From assembly GCA_013399895.1 (NCBI GenBank), contig VXBA01003715.1, positions 402,351 through 466,350 on the forward strand: DNA of 64,000 nucleotides. The letters are read 5' to 3'. A program made the translations under genes and the position numbers. This document shows, piece by piece, positions 14,201 through 25,478 of the stretch. The notes under the pieces are model-generated. The model worked only from the letters and a program-made list of their open reading frames with translations. It ran no database searches and had not been told where the DNA came from. Origin of the DNA: Serilophus lunatus. Lineage: Eukaryota > Chordata > Aves > Passeriformes > Eurylaimidae. Each line of letters begins with the position of its first letter. Within the stretch, counting starts at the first letter, position 1.

Positions 14201-16674
14201 AGAATTTGATTTCAGTGCTGAATGAGTAGAGACATACAAATATAGCTTAGCTATTGATAACTTTTTAATCCCTATTGCTTGCGGTATTCCAACATTTTAA
14301 ACAAAACTTTAAATCTCAACTGAGAGCCTGATGATGTTCATCATTCTCATAGTGTGATAAAAGAACAGCTGTGAAATTAAAAAAAAAAATAAATAATTAA
14401 ATCATCAACATAAATTACAGGTTGTGTATAAACACGTGCTGAAAATTTCTTTCAGTAACACTTATTCAGGTGTTTTGGCCAAGAGCTTTTAGAATACAGA
14501 GACAGAAGAGTAGACAGTAGTTTCTTTCCAGTGGAAAAAACAAAACAAAAAAACTATTCACCACCTAGGGACAATGTGTTTGTTTCCAGCAATTAGTTGT
14601 TTTTTCGGTTTAGCAGAGGAATATCAGATTCCAATGTACAATTGCAAGTTCCCTGGAGAGGGGAGTTTCTCCAAAGAATTATTTAATGTTGTGTCTTAAG
14701 TGTGGAATGAAAGTACACAGACAACTCTTAGACTTTGAAACTCAAATCAAAATATTTTAGCACAAAATTCTTAATTCTCACTTCAGGTGTTGTTTGGAGA
14801 TATATTATTGCAATAGAATTTTGCAGTATGCACTTTGTTACTTTAAAGTCAATAATTTTTTAGTGAGTACTTGAGTGCCTAGATACAAAACAAGATAGTG
14901 GCATTTTAAGGACCCTTTGATATATTTGCATATCCTACCTCCTGCTGCATAGGAAAAAAATATAAGATTGTATGAGAAACAATAAGATAGAAAAGTGCAG
15001 TGGTCAGAATACCAAATAGATTTACAATACTACAAGTAGAACTTCTGTTTAGTTGAGGTTTGTGTATCCTCAGTGACTACTTGCTACTTGTTCAGGGTTT
15101 TTCACTTTTTCAGACTAGCGTGAAAAATTAACTACCTTGGGTTGGGAATGGGGGAAAGAAAGGTCAATAAAACAGAGCTATATTGTACTCCGAGCAGCAA
15201 AGACAGCAAGAGTTCAAGTATCATGGGATTTTAATATGCTCATTAAACCAACCCATCTAAAGACACCATTTCAGAGTTATTTTTCATGGTGCTTATGAAC
15301 GAGAAAGTTTATTCATGAGGAAAGACTTATTTTTCAAAACAGAAGTGTTGAATGCTCTGCACAAAGAATGCAAGCAGTATGTTACCTCAGGAGCTCTGAG
15401 TTTATGTACAATAGAAATGGGTGCATCTGACATGCAGTCATGGAAACTGCATGTGTCAGACTGGGATGAAATTATGCATTTTATGTGGGGATGGGCGCGT
15501 TTTGCACTCAAGTGGAGAACAAAACACTTTATCTATGATACAGGGTGTACTGTTGCAAAGCATTTATGTTAGTTAGGTCCTCATTATAATTGGTCTGTTG
15601 GCTCAAAGTAATTGCTTTTCATTTTGAAGTTTCCAGAATATATTTAGTGTGTATATACAACAAAAGAGTCTAATGTTAATTTTCCTGTGTATTTTTTTTT
15701 TCATGGGGTTAGAATAGTTTCCATAGGCTGGTATTTCAAGGAGAATTGTATTTGCAGAAGAAAGGCTGAACTAATAAATCAAGACATTCATCAAGGATTT
15801 GAAAGGGCTGAAGTAAAACATAAATCTGAACTTGACAAAAGTGCAGTGTTAGGGTGGACGATAAAAGACCATATGGATGTTTTCCACACCTCACAGAGAT
15901 GCAAACATTGTGTTTTAAGTCAATTGACACTTTCTTGAAATAGCACCTGAGATTTTATCAGTGGAAATCAAGAGGCAGAGACTGTCCCTGAACAGCAGAA
16001 TGTTAAATACCACCTCAGATTTGTTGAGTGAGGAGAAAAGGGATAAGCTCTCATAGGACTGAAGTGACCTTGACCCTGGGCAACCTTACCAGGTATTTTC
16101 CATTCACGGGGCCACGCCTGTCTTTAGAAAAGTAGTGGGAAGAGGGTTGCAAAGTGAACACTGGAAGACTTTGCCAGAGAACCATATTGCATTCATTCAG
16201 GTCTGTCCTCTTCAGCAGTACTTTCTTATGTTGTCTTTCCATTTATTATGAAAGAAAAAAATGTTGATGAAGCCTGAGAATTTCAAATGGTTTGGATTGC
16301 ATGTCTTGAAAATTACTTTTCCCATCTGTGAGATATTGAAATGTTAAGGGTTAATGACTCAAACTGGACATTTGCAAAAGCAAGGGAGTGCTTTGCTGAC
16401 AGTGTGCGAAGTTAACAGCCCAGAGGCAGAGGGGCTGCACACCCACCAGTGGAAGTTACAGGGTGGATTTTGAGCCAGATAAGAGAAGAGGCCAAGAAAA
16501 AAGCAGATCCTGCCAGGAGGGATAATGTTTTTATAATTCCAATATCCTCCCTTGCACAGCTAGCTCAGACATAAAACTCCCCCATACCTGTGAAAGTACC
16601 TAGACATTCACATACAGGCATGGAGATATTCTTTGCTTCTGATGGGGCATAACTGGTTCAACTATATTCATTTG
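11223..16674. other. Anonymous AT-rich non-coding stretch
   Basis: No gene, RNA or repeat family recognised. It holds short A and T homopolymers (about 11638-11650, 13640-13651 and 14378-14388) and a short TA run at its left end. The longest open frame, 117 codons at 13135-13488, has no recognisable domain. The sequence looks like ordinary intergenic or intronic DNA. Confidence 0.55.
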
Positions 16675-18186
16675 TGTGGTGGTTTAGCACCACTGTTTTC
16701 ACTAAGGGGCACACTCAACAGTGATGAGAAGACTGAACAGGATTTGAACAACAGGGAAAACAGTTTATTCGTCTGAGATTCAACCAAAGAAAGCAAACGG
16801 TTTATGGGAGTCCCAAACTTAACACAAAATTACACCCGACAAAGAACCACACAAAAAGGGAATAAGGGAACTGCTTTTCCAAGGCCAGGCAGGCTGACCA
16901 AAGAGAAGCAGAGGGAAGGGAAAGCTGCTGCTCTTCTCTCTCTCTGTCTCCTTCTGATGGTAACTGCTCCCAGCCCTTGAAGTCTCTGCAAAACACAACA
17001 CAATGAAAAGTCCCCCCCCAACCCCGGGATGCTTTCCACCTGCAGTTGTGCTGGCTTTGCTCCGATGCCGATGGAGGTGGGCGGAGTCATGCCACGGGGC
17101 CTAGAAGTCAGAGAAGAGGGGCCGTGCTGCTGCTCTCCAGCTCGCAGGAAGCCAAAGAGAGCCANCACCTCTCCAGAACACCCGCCATCCACGGGAACCC
17201 TCAAAAGGGGTCCCCAAAGCTGACTGGGACCACAGGAGCTGCCTAGAGCAGCCACCGCGCCCACACTGCCACTGGGCCACTCCTGGAGCTGCTGGGACCG
17301 CGGGACCCCTTACCGGGCTCCCTCGTGGCAGGGTGGGGGGGATGGCACAGCCACCAGGGCGCTTCTGACGTTACTGCCCCGCAGCCACGGGTACTGGGGC
17401 ACCACTGACAAAGAACAACCAGCAGGTGTCCGCGCCCACCACCGCCAGAGCCCACCGCAGACACCAGGGATCAGGTGGCCGCCTGTGGAAGGGACAGGGA
17501 AATGCGCAGTGACTGTCTCTCCCCGGTGCCGGGACCGTGCCCCAGGCAGCAGCCAGCCGGTGCCAGGCTCTGCTCTGTGCCAGCAAGGGACCCGATCCCG
17601 CAGCAGTGCGGCCGCCGCCGCCGAGAATCACCGCCGGGAAGGCGTGCGTGCAACAGCAGCAGCGGCCACCCCTGGCCGGCGCCTCCCGCCTGCAGCTGCT
17701 GCGAGGGGAGCCCGCATCTTTGCTGCTGCCCGCACGGCCGAGCCAGGTCCATGCTGGAACTAGACCCGCCGCACGCACCAATCACAGATGCAGCTGCCGG
17801 CAGTGGCACCACTCCCACCTCTGCTCCTCCGCCGCGAAAACTTGGGGAAAGCTGTCGGACCCCACGCAGCACCACGTCTGCCACCACCCGCAGCCAGGGA
17901 AGGGGGTTGAGCCGCCCACGTGCATCTCAGCCACGTTTCAGTAAGTTCCTGCTAAGAGAAACTGTGGGGGNNNNNNNNNNNNNNNNNNNNNNNNNNNNNN
18001 NNNNNNNNNNNNNNNNNNNNNNNNNNNNNNNNNNNNNNNNNNNNNNNNNNNNNNNNNNNNNNNNNNNNNNNNNCAAACCATCTTAAAGGAACCACCCCTT
18101 TCCCTTCCCCCTCCCTCTAAGACCCCCAATCCCCTTCCCCCCAGAGGACCCAGCACTCCCCCATCTCCATCTCCCAAACCCCCACA
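16675..18186 (-). mobile_element. GC-rich endogenous retrovirus LTR, minus strand, interrupted by an assembly gap
   Basis: The left edge reads TGTGGTGGTTTAGCACC, which on the minus strand is an LTR 3' end (...CCACCACA). On the minus strand an AATAAA lies at 16764-16769, about 90 bases before that end, as expected for the poly(A) signal of an LTR. The roughly 100-base terminal block matches, in opposite orientation, the end of the element finishing at 40755, so the two belong to one family. The interior from about 17030 to 17945 is strongly GC- and CpG-rich. A 103-base run of N lies at 17971-18073 and one more N at 17165. The right end at 18186 (CCCCCACA) is inferred from TG...CA symmetry only. 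No target-site duplication is clear and no retroviral protein frame is seen. Frames of up to 203 codons inside it reflect low stop density in GC-rich DNA. Confidence 0.6.
17971..18073. other. Assembly gap (103 N)
   Basis: The run of N is bounded on the left by a G run and closely followed on the right by a C-rich tract (18099-18186). The gap lies inside a GC-rich LTR, so sequencing dropout and repeat collapse are both plausible reasons for it. Confidence 0.99.
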
Positions 18187-18200
18187 ATATAAGAGGTATC

Positions 18201-18787
18201 TGTCAAGTCTTAGAAAGTGTCATAAAACATCTAAGACCCACAAAGTGCCTCCAGACTCGTTTCTGGGGCCTTCCACCAGAGGACTGCACATGATCTGTGG
18301 TGTTGACAGATCCACAGTGTTAAAACAGACAGTGTGAAACTCCCCTGCCAGAGAGGTACTTGGGTGTTTCCACCTGATCCTAAACATGTATTAACCCATT
18401 GAACTTTGTGTTTTGTGGGCTCCTCCTACCCCTGGTGGATCATGACTGCAACCACCACTTTTACCAATGGACATTGAAATTGCATCTATCAAATCTCATT
18501 GCTGGGTCCATGGGTGATGGTATCTTTCTGCTCCTATCCTTTCTTTCTCTTTCTTCCCTTATACATTTTCTTAAGTGTTATTTTTATGTTTTTATATTGC
18601 TGTATTGCTACAGATAATAACAAAAACAGCTCCATAACTCCTTTCTATTGCAATGAAATTGTTCTGAAATAAACCCGCCATATAATATAAACACCAGTCA
18701 TCCAGTATTGTTTCACTCTAATCTTCCCAAAGGGATCTATTATTAAAAATACCCCTGCAACCCTACCTTTATGGGCAAGTTGTAACA
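18201..18787 (+). mobile_element. Probable solo LTR, plus strand
   Basis: A good AATAAA lies at 18668-18673. About 115 bases later a plausible LTR 3' end occurs, GGGCAAGTTGTAACA, closing at 18787. The pyrimidine-rich stretch at about 18525-18565 and the AT-rich lead into the poly(A) signal also fit a U3-R-U5 layout. The left end (TGTCAAGTC at 18201) is chosen only because it supplies a TG start close to the preceding element. The flanks GTATC and TCATC agree at three of five positions, which is weak support for a target-site duplication. It could instead be part of a longer element continuous with the GC-rich block to the left. Confidence 0.4.
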
Positions 18788-19746
18788 TCATCTCTTTTTC
18801 CGGAGGTAGATTGTTTTCCTACTGTTTTTTCTTTTGTCCTGGCAAGTATTGAGACAGGATAGACACTTCATCATATTAACACATTAGTGTTAGCACTTCA
18901 TCATAGTCTAGAGCCTATGCTTTCATAAAGGCAGTATATTCTTAGCAAGTATGCTCCAGAGCAGTTGATCTCTCAGTAGGACAAATTAGAGTTGAAGAGG
19001 CTGCTACGCTTAATTAGCCATGGAAATTGAGTTAATTTTCACTGTGAAGTTGGAAAAAAAAGACTAAAACCGGAGTGGTCTGAGTGCATGAAATTCTGCT
19101 CCAAAAATCTCCACATGGAACAGGTTATAATCAGCAGTTGTTGCTGGTACTTATTAGGTGCAATATTCCTGTGGTTTGAAAGTTTAGCAAGAGAAGCACA
19201 TTGCTCAGTCCTCAGCTACTTAGGAGTTCCCTGGGGAAGGAGCACTCTTACTGGTTCACCACTGAAGAGCAGGGGCTGAATGGCTTATAAACCTGTTTCT
19301 GTAAAGTACCATTGGGGCTTGAATACTGTACCTCATGCTGGATGACAAGACAAAGTCCTGTGTTCAGTGTCACTGAAGTCACAATTGCAACTTTGGTAAT
19401 AAGCACAGAGTGGCTTCAAGAATTAATACCTTTCACACCAAGGACTCAACAGGCATCTGTGTACTATGGTTCTTATGCAATAAACAGTGTAGAAGTCTAC
19501 TGAAGTGAGGATGTGGGGGAGGGGAGGCATTTTAGAATTTAAATTTTTTAGAGATTTTCTCACAATGATTTGTTTAAAGTTAATTTTTATAGAATCACAA
19601 ATGTTTGATAGAAAATGCAGTAGACATGGATCATTTCAAGACTCTGTGGATAACAGTACTGTTTTTCCTATAATGGTTTCATTCTGTTGAAGTGTTTCCT
19701 TGAAAACTTTATTATCTTGTTTTCTCAAGGATGCCCTAAACCTTGG
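18788..19746. other. Anonymous non-coding stretch between LTRs
   Basis: AT-rich sequence without a recognised gene or repeat. Frames are 60-65 codons at most and show no motif. Confidence 0.55.
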
Positions 19747-20307
19747 TGTTCTGACTTTGGCTGGGGTAGAGTTAGCTATCTTCGAAGTGGCTAGTATGGG
19801 GCTGTATTTTGTGCTGAAAATAGTGTTAAGGTAGAGGGTTTTTTATTGCTAAGCAGTGCTTACACATGGCCAAAGTCTTTTCTGCTTTTTGTACTGCCAT
19901 GCTGTTGAGGAGACTGAAGGTGCACGGGAAACTGGGAGGAGATGCAGATGGGACAGCTGACCCTAACTAGCCAAAGGAATATTTCATACCATATGGTCTC
20001 AAGCTCTGTCTGTAAAGAGAGGGGAAGAAGGAGGGGACACTTTGAGTGATGGTGTTTGTCTTCCTGAGTCATTGTTTTGAGGGATGGAGCCCTGCTTTCC
20101 TGGGGATGGCTGTACACCTCTCTGCCCATGGGAAGTGGTGAATTAATTGCTTGGTTTTCTTTGTTTTGTGCACAGTTTTTGCTTTGCCTATTAAGCTGTC
20201 TTTAACTCAATCCAAGAGTTTTCTTACTCTTCTGATTGTCTCCCAGATACCACTAGTAATGGCATAAGAGAGTGGCTGTGTGGTTGCCATCGGGTGATAC
20301 CACAACA
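19747..20307 (+). mobile_element. Avian endogenous retrovirus solo LTR, plus strand (561 bp)
   Basis: This matches a very common avian LTR family whose consensus opens TGTCCTGGTTTCAGCTGGG and ends GGGTTAAACCACGACA (from memory). Here the start is TGTTCTGACTTTGGC and the end is ATACCACAACA, so TG...CA is kept. Family landmarks occur in order: a block around 19774-19830 on the theme of TAGTATGGGGCTGTATTTTG, a region at about 20003-20020 where the family TATA box has decayed, an enhancer-like GAAGAAGGAGGGGACA block, and an ATTAAG at 20190-20195 where the family poly(A) signal ATTAAA stood. No internal retroviral region is next to it, so it is a solo LTR left by recombination. No clear target-site duplication is seen, which fits its age. 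Confidence 0.85.
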
Positions 20308-22934
20308 CTAAGTTATAGCTACATGCCTGGATAAAGCTGTGATTACTATGTCTCAGTAGAAATAATGAAATATTTATATTCAACTAACCTAGTGACAAGA
20401 GTAGCAATGCAACAGTAGCTCACTGCAGCATCTAGAATACATTTCTGGAGTTTATCTAGTTTGTGTCCCAGACATGCTTTTGCACATATGAAAGCTGATG
20501 CTACTATACCTTCACTACTGTGTTTGTTAGTCCCTATGCTAGACTGGGAATACTAGACTGGGATTCCATTATGTGAGTCACAGCACAAGTGACACCCAAG
20601 TAGCCAGACCATATTCTACAACATGCTCTCACCCTGCACCTGTATATTGACTTATGCTTACAGGAGATGGTTCAGAATCAAAGCCTCTAACCCTTCAGGC
20701 TAAATGACCAGCTCTGTTATTCTAGGACTTCTGTTTAGCTGTAAAATGTCTGAAAGAAGGTGGCTACTTTGGTTGCACTGAGAAAAATCAGTGGATTCAT
20801 TTGTTTGGGTTGCAAAATGGGATATCTGTTACATAAATGTAGCTAATCAAGGTGTGTTAAGTAGTGTAATTACATAATTTAAATGCTAATACTTAAGCTG
20901 GGATTTCTTTCACAGAACATTAGTAATTACTGCAGAATAACCTAACACAGTACTGTTTATTTTTTCTTTCTTCAGGCTCTGTGAAGTCTCTCCAAGTCAT
21001 GGCTTCTCTTTATTTGAAATAAGAATAATATCTTAGTATTGTGAGAAGAAGTACAAGAACTTTATAGGCTTCATTCCTATTGGAGGTTAACCATTGAAAA
21101 AAAATTAGCCACTTTTTATGCTGATGGATATTATACTCAGAATTTAACACTCAGTCGAGAAACTGTATAAAGATATACTACACAATAAATCAGATGAGAC
21201 CAAACTAAAATGCAGTCAATTTAAGAAAATTACTCTAAAGTAATTTGAAGGGCTGTATTTTTGAATACTGCTACCAATTTTTCTGGTATTATTATTTATT
21301 ATTATTGTGCTTTTGTGGCATTTTCTTAGTTTTAAACATGTTCCTAACTTCTGCAGCTTTGTGAAAAACTCTAGCAAACAAGGCAGAATATTGATTGACA
21401 GACCACATTAGTAAGAGAGAAATTGGTGTCATTAGATGGTTCAGTTGATTCCATAAGTGAAAAAAGTGAAATAATAGACTGGTAATGTTATGAGTGATGT
21501 GGTATGGAGTAGAAAAAGTATTTCAGATAAAAATTATAGTTGTTAAGTTGATGGTTCACAATTGGCATGGGTTTTTTTCAGCTTTGAAAGAATATTCTTA
21601 TTTCAATACTATACCAGAAAGGCTAGAAAAGAAGAGCTGTAATTGTTAAAAGCCAAGCAAGGGCAGCTAATCTTGTATTTCAAAGTGAACAGATATACCT
21701 TCTATTTTCTTGAACGCACAGAAAGTAAATTGCAGTAGTGGATTATCTATATTAATTTGATATCTTAGTTTTTATATCCAGAGAATTTATGTATTATTCC
21801 TTTTATCTTTTCCTTGTATATGTTTGGTTTCTGCTTATGCTCCTTCTTTATTTTCCTTTGGTTCTTGGCCTGTACTTTGTTTTGTCATTTACGCCACAGT
21901 ATTCTTCTTGGAACCATGTTGCTCTGGGACATGTTAGAGGAGGGATATAGACCTGAGCTTCACTGCCAAATGTTAAACTACTGTCATGTGAAAAGAATGG
22001 ATGTAATGTAACATGTTCTAGTTAAAGTCTGTTCCAAAAATTGGTTGTCCCACAACCATTCTTTATTCCCTTGTTTGTTAAAAAAGGTAAATCTTTCTAA
22101 ACTCCCCTTTATGTAGATCTCAGCATAGATACAATTAAATACATGCAAGCAAGTTTATAAACTTGATGCACTTTTATTTTTTATGTTTGTCCCTTTGTTA
22201 TGCCAAATACCATGTGAAGAAAGATTACCTGTAGGTACCCCAAAATACCAAGCAGTGAAGGATTTAGGAAAATTTATTTTTGACAGCTGAGAAAGCTAAA
22301 CATAATACCATAAACACCAGCCATGAAAAAACATGTCACTTTTCCCTCTCTGAGCCTTTTTCTGCCTTATTTGGTCTCCCATGACAGGGCTTCCAAGGCT
22401 GTTTGCAAGAATTTTATCTTTTCGGGGAGTCAACCTCTCTCTAAAGCAGGAGAAGGAAAAATACCAACTCTCTGTGAGAAGATGTTCTTTCCAGGCAGCA
22501 AAAACTTTGAGTGACATAAATTCCTTGACTCCTTGAATAAGATCTTCAGGAAAGGTTACTCCATACTTACATATCCTCAAAAGAGCACTTCTCCTGAGCA
22601 AGAGCAAAGCGTACTGTATTCCAGCTAAAAGTTCAGAATATTGGGTGACTACATAAGGATGCTCCTGTTGTTTGATTTCCTCATTTAGGGATCTGCTCAA
22701 CAATTAAAAAATCTAGCCTCTCTGTGACTATGAACCCTGTAAAAGTAGATCATAAGCATAGTTAAAGAACGGAGATTTAATTCTCTCTATATCCTACTGG
22801 AAGAAGCGAAATCCGTCCTTTAAAAAGATTGTTCTCATGCCCACAAATTGATACCAACTTTTTCCTAGGCTCTCATGATGAATCTCTGAGTCATTGCAAG
22901 TATCATAAGAAAAAAATTCAAGCCCTTTCATATA
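20308..22934. other. Anonymous AT-rich non-coding stretch
   Basis: No gene or repeat family recognised. It contains a short ATT-rich patch at about 21288-21308. The 135-codon minus-strand frame at 22296-22703 has no recognised motif and is treated as chance. Confidence 0.5.
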
Positions 22935-22954
22935 ATTGAAGTAGAAAAGATGTT

Positions 22955-23371
22955 TTGAAACGCACAAGGAATGGTGTGCTTCTCTGCCTTATACTAACAG
23001 GGAAGGAAGGCCTTTTTGGATATGTGAAGGTTGATGGCAGCCTTGGCTGCAGTGACCATGACATTATGGAGTTCAGTATTGGGCGAGGAGGAAGCATGGC
23101 AGAAGGTAAGATTAAAACCCTGGACTTCAGGAGAGCCATCTTTACTCTCTGTACGGATCTTATTCAAAGAATTACATGGAAGCAGGTCCTACAGGGAAGA
23201 GGGGTCCAGAGACCTGCATGGAGAAAGAAGGAACTCCCATCATTGCTCAAGCCTATGCAGAAAATAATCAGGAGTTGGAAGCGGGTTCAGGCCACTTGGA
23301 ATGAATATAGAAAGGTTGTCAGATTAAGTAGAAATGAGACAAGGAAGGCTAAGTTAATTAAAACTGGCTAA
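22955..23371 (+). pseudogene. CR1 ORF2 fragment: endonuclease end and linker
   Basis: A 138-codon open stretch matches the C-terminal part of the CR1 endonuclease (GCSDHDIMEF, including the catalytic SDH) and the linker that leads toward reverse transcriptase (LDFRRAIF, RPAWRKKEL, WNEYRKVVR, RKAKLIK). It stops at 23371. Shortly afterwards the reading is broken by the LTR inserted at 23418. The protein would have nicked target DNA for target-primed reverse transcription. This copy cannot make a complete enzyme. Confidence 0.85.
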
Positions 23372-23417
23372 GGAAGCCAAGGGAAACCAGTAGAGCTTCT
23401 TCAAATACGTCAGTAAC

Positions 23418-23795
23418 TGTGTCCAGTTGTGTATTGCGATTACTTAACCAGAATCATCTGTTTGGTGGTATCAGGGATTGAGTCCCTCTGAAATCACAAC
23501 TGCCCACAAGATAGACAGGCCTTGTGTGCATGGTGCTGATTCAGAGGATCCAAGAAAGAAAGATAGGCTAGATACAAGCTGTACAAGGGCTAAAATGGAG
23601 TCTCTCTTTATTGCAAACTCACGTACTTTTATAGTGCGAAGATTGTTTAGGTTAACATAGCCAATTAGACAAAAGGAATAATGATCATACGTCATTGCCT
23701 CAGAGCTATGAGAAAATCACAAGATGATGTCTACATACCTAAGACATTATATCATAGTCTGGACACGCTGTAATGCAACCTAAGGAATAAGGACA
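23418..23795 (-). mobile_element. Solo LTR, minus strand, inserted in CR1 (about 378 bp)
   Basis: CR1 homology is lost just after CAGTAAC at 23417 and returns near 23810 (AAGGATAATGTGGGCCC). The intervening DNA begins TGTGTCC and can be closed at GGACA, giving imperfect inverted ends. On the minus strand a TATA-like CTATAAAA lies at 23627-23634 and an AATAAA at 23607-23612, only about 15 bases downstream. That is the compact U3-R layout of an avian retroviral LTR. No internal genes remain, so it is solo. The target-site duplication is not resolved, because CR1 at this point is itself A/G-rich and diverged. The right edge could move by about 15 bases. Confidence 0.78.
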
Positions 23796-24303
23796 TATGG
23801 AATAAGGAATAAGAAGGATAATGTGGGCCCATTTCTAAATGGAGGGAGGATCCTGGTAACAGAGAAGGCAGAGCTACTGAGTGCCTTCTTTGCGTGGTTC
23901 TTCAGTGACCCATAAGACAAGGGTAAAGGAAAGCTGTGAAGAAAACTTTCCCTTTGTCAAGGAGCACTAGTTAGAGAACATACAGGCAAGTTTGATGTCT
24001 ACAAGTCCATGGCCTGACAGGATGCATCAACAAGTGCTGAGAGAGAGCTGGTGGACACTATAGCTAGGTTGCTCACAATCGTCTTTGTAAGGTCATAGAG
24101 GACAGGAGAGGTGCCTGAGGACTGGAAGAAAGAAAATGTCACCTTGGTCTTTTAAAAGGGCAAGAAGGAGGACTCAGGGAACTACTGGCCGCTCAGCCTC
24201 ATTTCAACCCCTGGAAAGAGTATGGGCCACTTCATTCTAGGGGCCATCTCAATCAGGAGTAGCCAGCACGGTGTCACTGAAGGTAAGTCATACTTGACCA
24301 ACC

Positions 24304-24882
24304 TTGCCTTCTATGATGAAAAAACTGCCTGGATGGATGAGGGGAGAGCAGTGGATAATTGCCTACCTCGACTCTAACAAGGCTTTTAACACTGTCTCTT
24401 ACAACATCCTCACAGGCAAACTTAGGAAGTGTGGACTGGATGAGTGGACAGTGAGGTGGATTGATATTTGGCTGAACAGCAGATCCCAGAGTGTTGTAAT
24501 CAGAGGTACAAGGGTCTAGCTGGAGGCCTGTCACTGGTGGTGCATCCCAAGGTTCAACAGTGGGCCCAAGACTGCTTGACTTATTCATCAGTGACTTGGA
24601 TGAAAGGACAGATGCCTCCTCAGCAAGTTTGCTGAAGACACAAAGATGAGGAGAGTGGATGATACCCCAGAATGCTGTGCAGCCCTTCAGAAGCACCTCA
24701 GCAAGTTGGAGAGATGGGCAGAGAAGAGCCATATGAAATTCAACAGAGGTAAATGCAGGGTCCTGCACCTGGGGAAGAATAACCCCAGGCATCAATACAG
24801 GCTGGGGGCTGACCAGGTGGAATGCAGCTCTGTGGAGAAGGACTTTGAATTCTTGGCAGGGAATAAGCTGTCCGTGAGCTAG
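24304..24882 (+). pseudogene. CR1 ORF2 fragment: reverse transcriptase palm
   Basis: Two plus-strand reading stretches (24304-24519 and 24646-24882) together carry the reverse transcriptase core. Motif A reads AYLDSNKAFNTV and keeps its catalytic aspartate. The segment LDEWTVRWIDIWLNSRSQ follows. The YADD-like box is FAED rather than FADD, a substitution of the first aspartate expected to abolish activity. A frame change separates the two stretches. The 268-codon frame on the other strand over this region is only the antisense shadow of this sequence. Confidence 0.85.
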
Positions 24883-25478
24883 GAGTGGCCCTTGTGGACA
24901 CGAAAGCCAATCGTATCTTGGGGTGCATTCGGAAGAACATTGCCAGCAGGTTGAGGGAGGTGATTCTGCCCCTCTACTCATCCCTGGTAAGGCCACATTA
25001 GTAGTGTTGTGTCCACTTCTGGGTCCCTCAGTATGGGAGTGACATGGAGCTCCTGCAGCAGGTCCAGCAGAGAGCAACAAGGGTATCTATTACAAGGAAA
25101 GACTGAGAGAGTTAGGCCTATTCAGCTTCTAGACGAGATGACTGAGAGGGGAATATTATAAATGTATTTAAATATCTGAGAGAGAATGTAAGGAGGAACG
25201 AGTCATGCTCTTCTTGGTGCCAAGCAATAGCTCAAGAGGCAACAGGCAGAAACTGATGCACAGGAAGTTCCACTTGAATATGAGGGAGAACTTTTTACTG
25301 TGCAGGTGACTATGCATGGAAACAGATTGTCCAGAGATGTGGAGTCTCCCTCACTGGAGGGAGAACTGTCTGGATACAATCCTGTGCAATGTGCCCTAGG
25401 ATGACCCTGCTTGAGCACAGAGGTTGGATCAGATGACCTGCCGTGGCCCCTTCCAACCTTAGCCATTCTATGATTCTG

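Larger units (their letters stand above)
22935..25478 (+). mobile_element. CR1 LINE, plus strand, 5'-truncated and degenerate, split by an LTR
   Basis: This is a non-LTR retrotransposon fragment of about 2.2 kb once the LTR at 23418-23795 is removed. It starts within the endonuclease part of ORF2: the motif GCSDHDIMEF (near 23045-23080) keeps the catalytic SDH. Reverse transcriptase follows, with YLDSNKAFNTV for motif A (about 24365-24400) and FAED where the family has FADD (about 24628), then KFNRGKCRVLHLGKNNPRHQ. The 3' end closes with CCATTCTATGATTCTGAG, the CR1 tail. Frame breaks and stops run throughout, so it is inactive. CR1 copies usually lack 5' ends because of incomplete reverse transcription, and this copy fits that. 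The left edge is approximate. Confidence 0.93.

Noticed and set aside
17165..17165. Single N as another false-duplication joint (also 40560)
   Set aside because: Sequence on the two sides of these N bases does not repeat; they are ordinary ambiguous bases.
17475..18086. 203-codon plus-strand open frame, with several overlapping frames on both strands
   Set aside because: It runs through the N gap and lies in a GC-rich LTR where stops are rare in all frames; no domain is visible.
16675..20307. Complete provirus with paired LTRs
   Set aside because: The LTRs differ in family and orientation, and no gag, pol or env region was seen between them.
24274..25080. 268-codon minus-strand open frame, the longest in the window
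   Set aside because: It is antisense to the CR1 reverse transcriptase region, and other CR1 copies explain the sequence on the plus strand.
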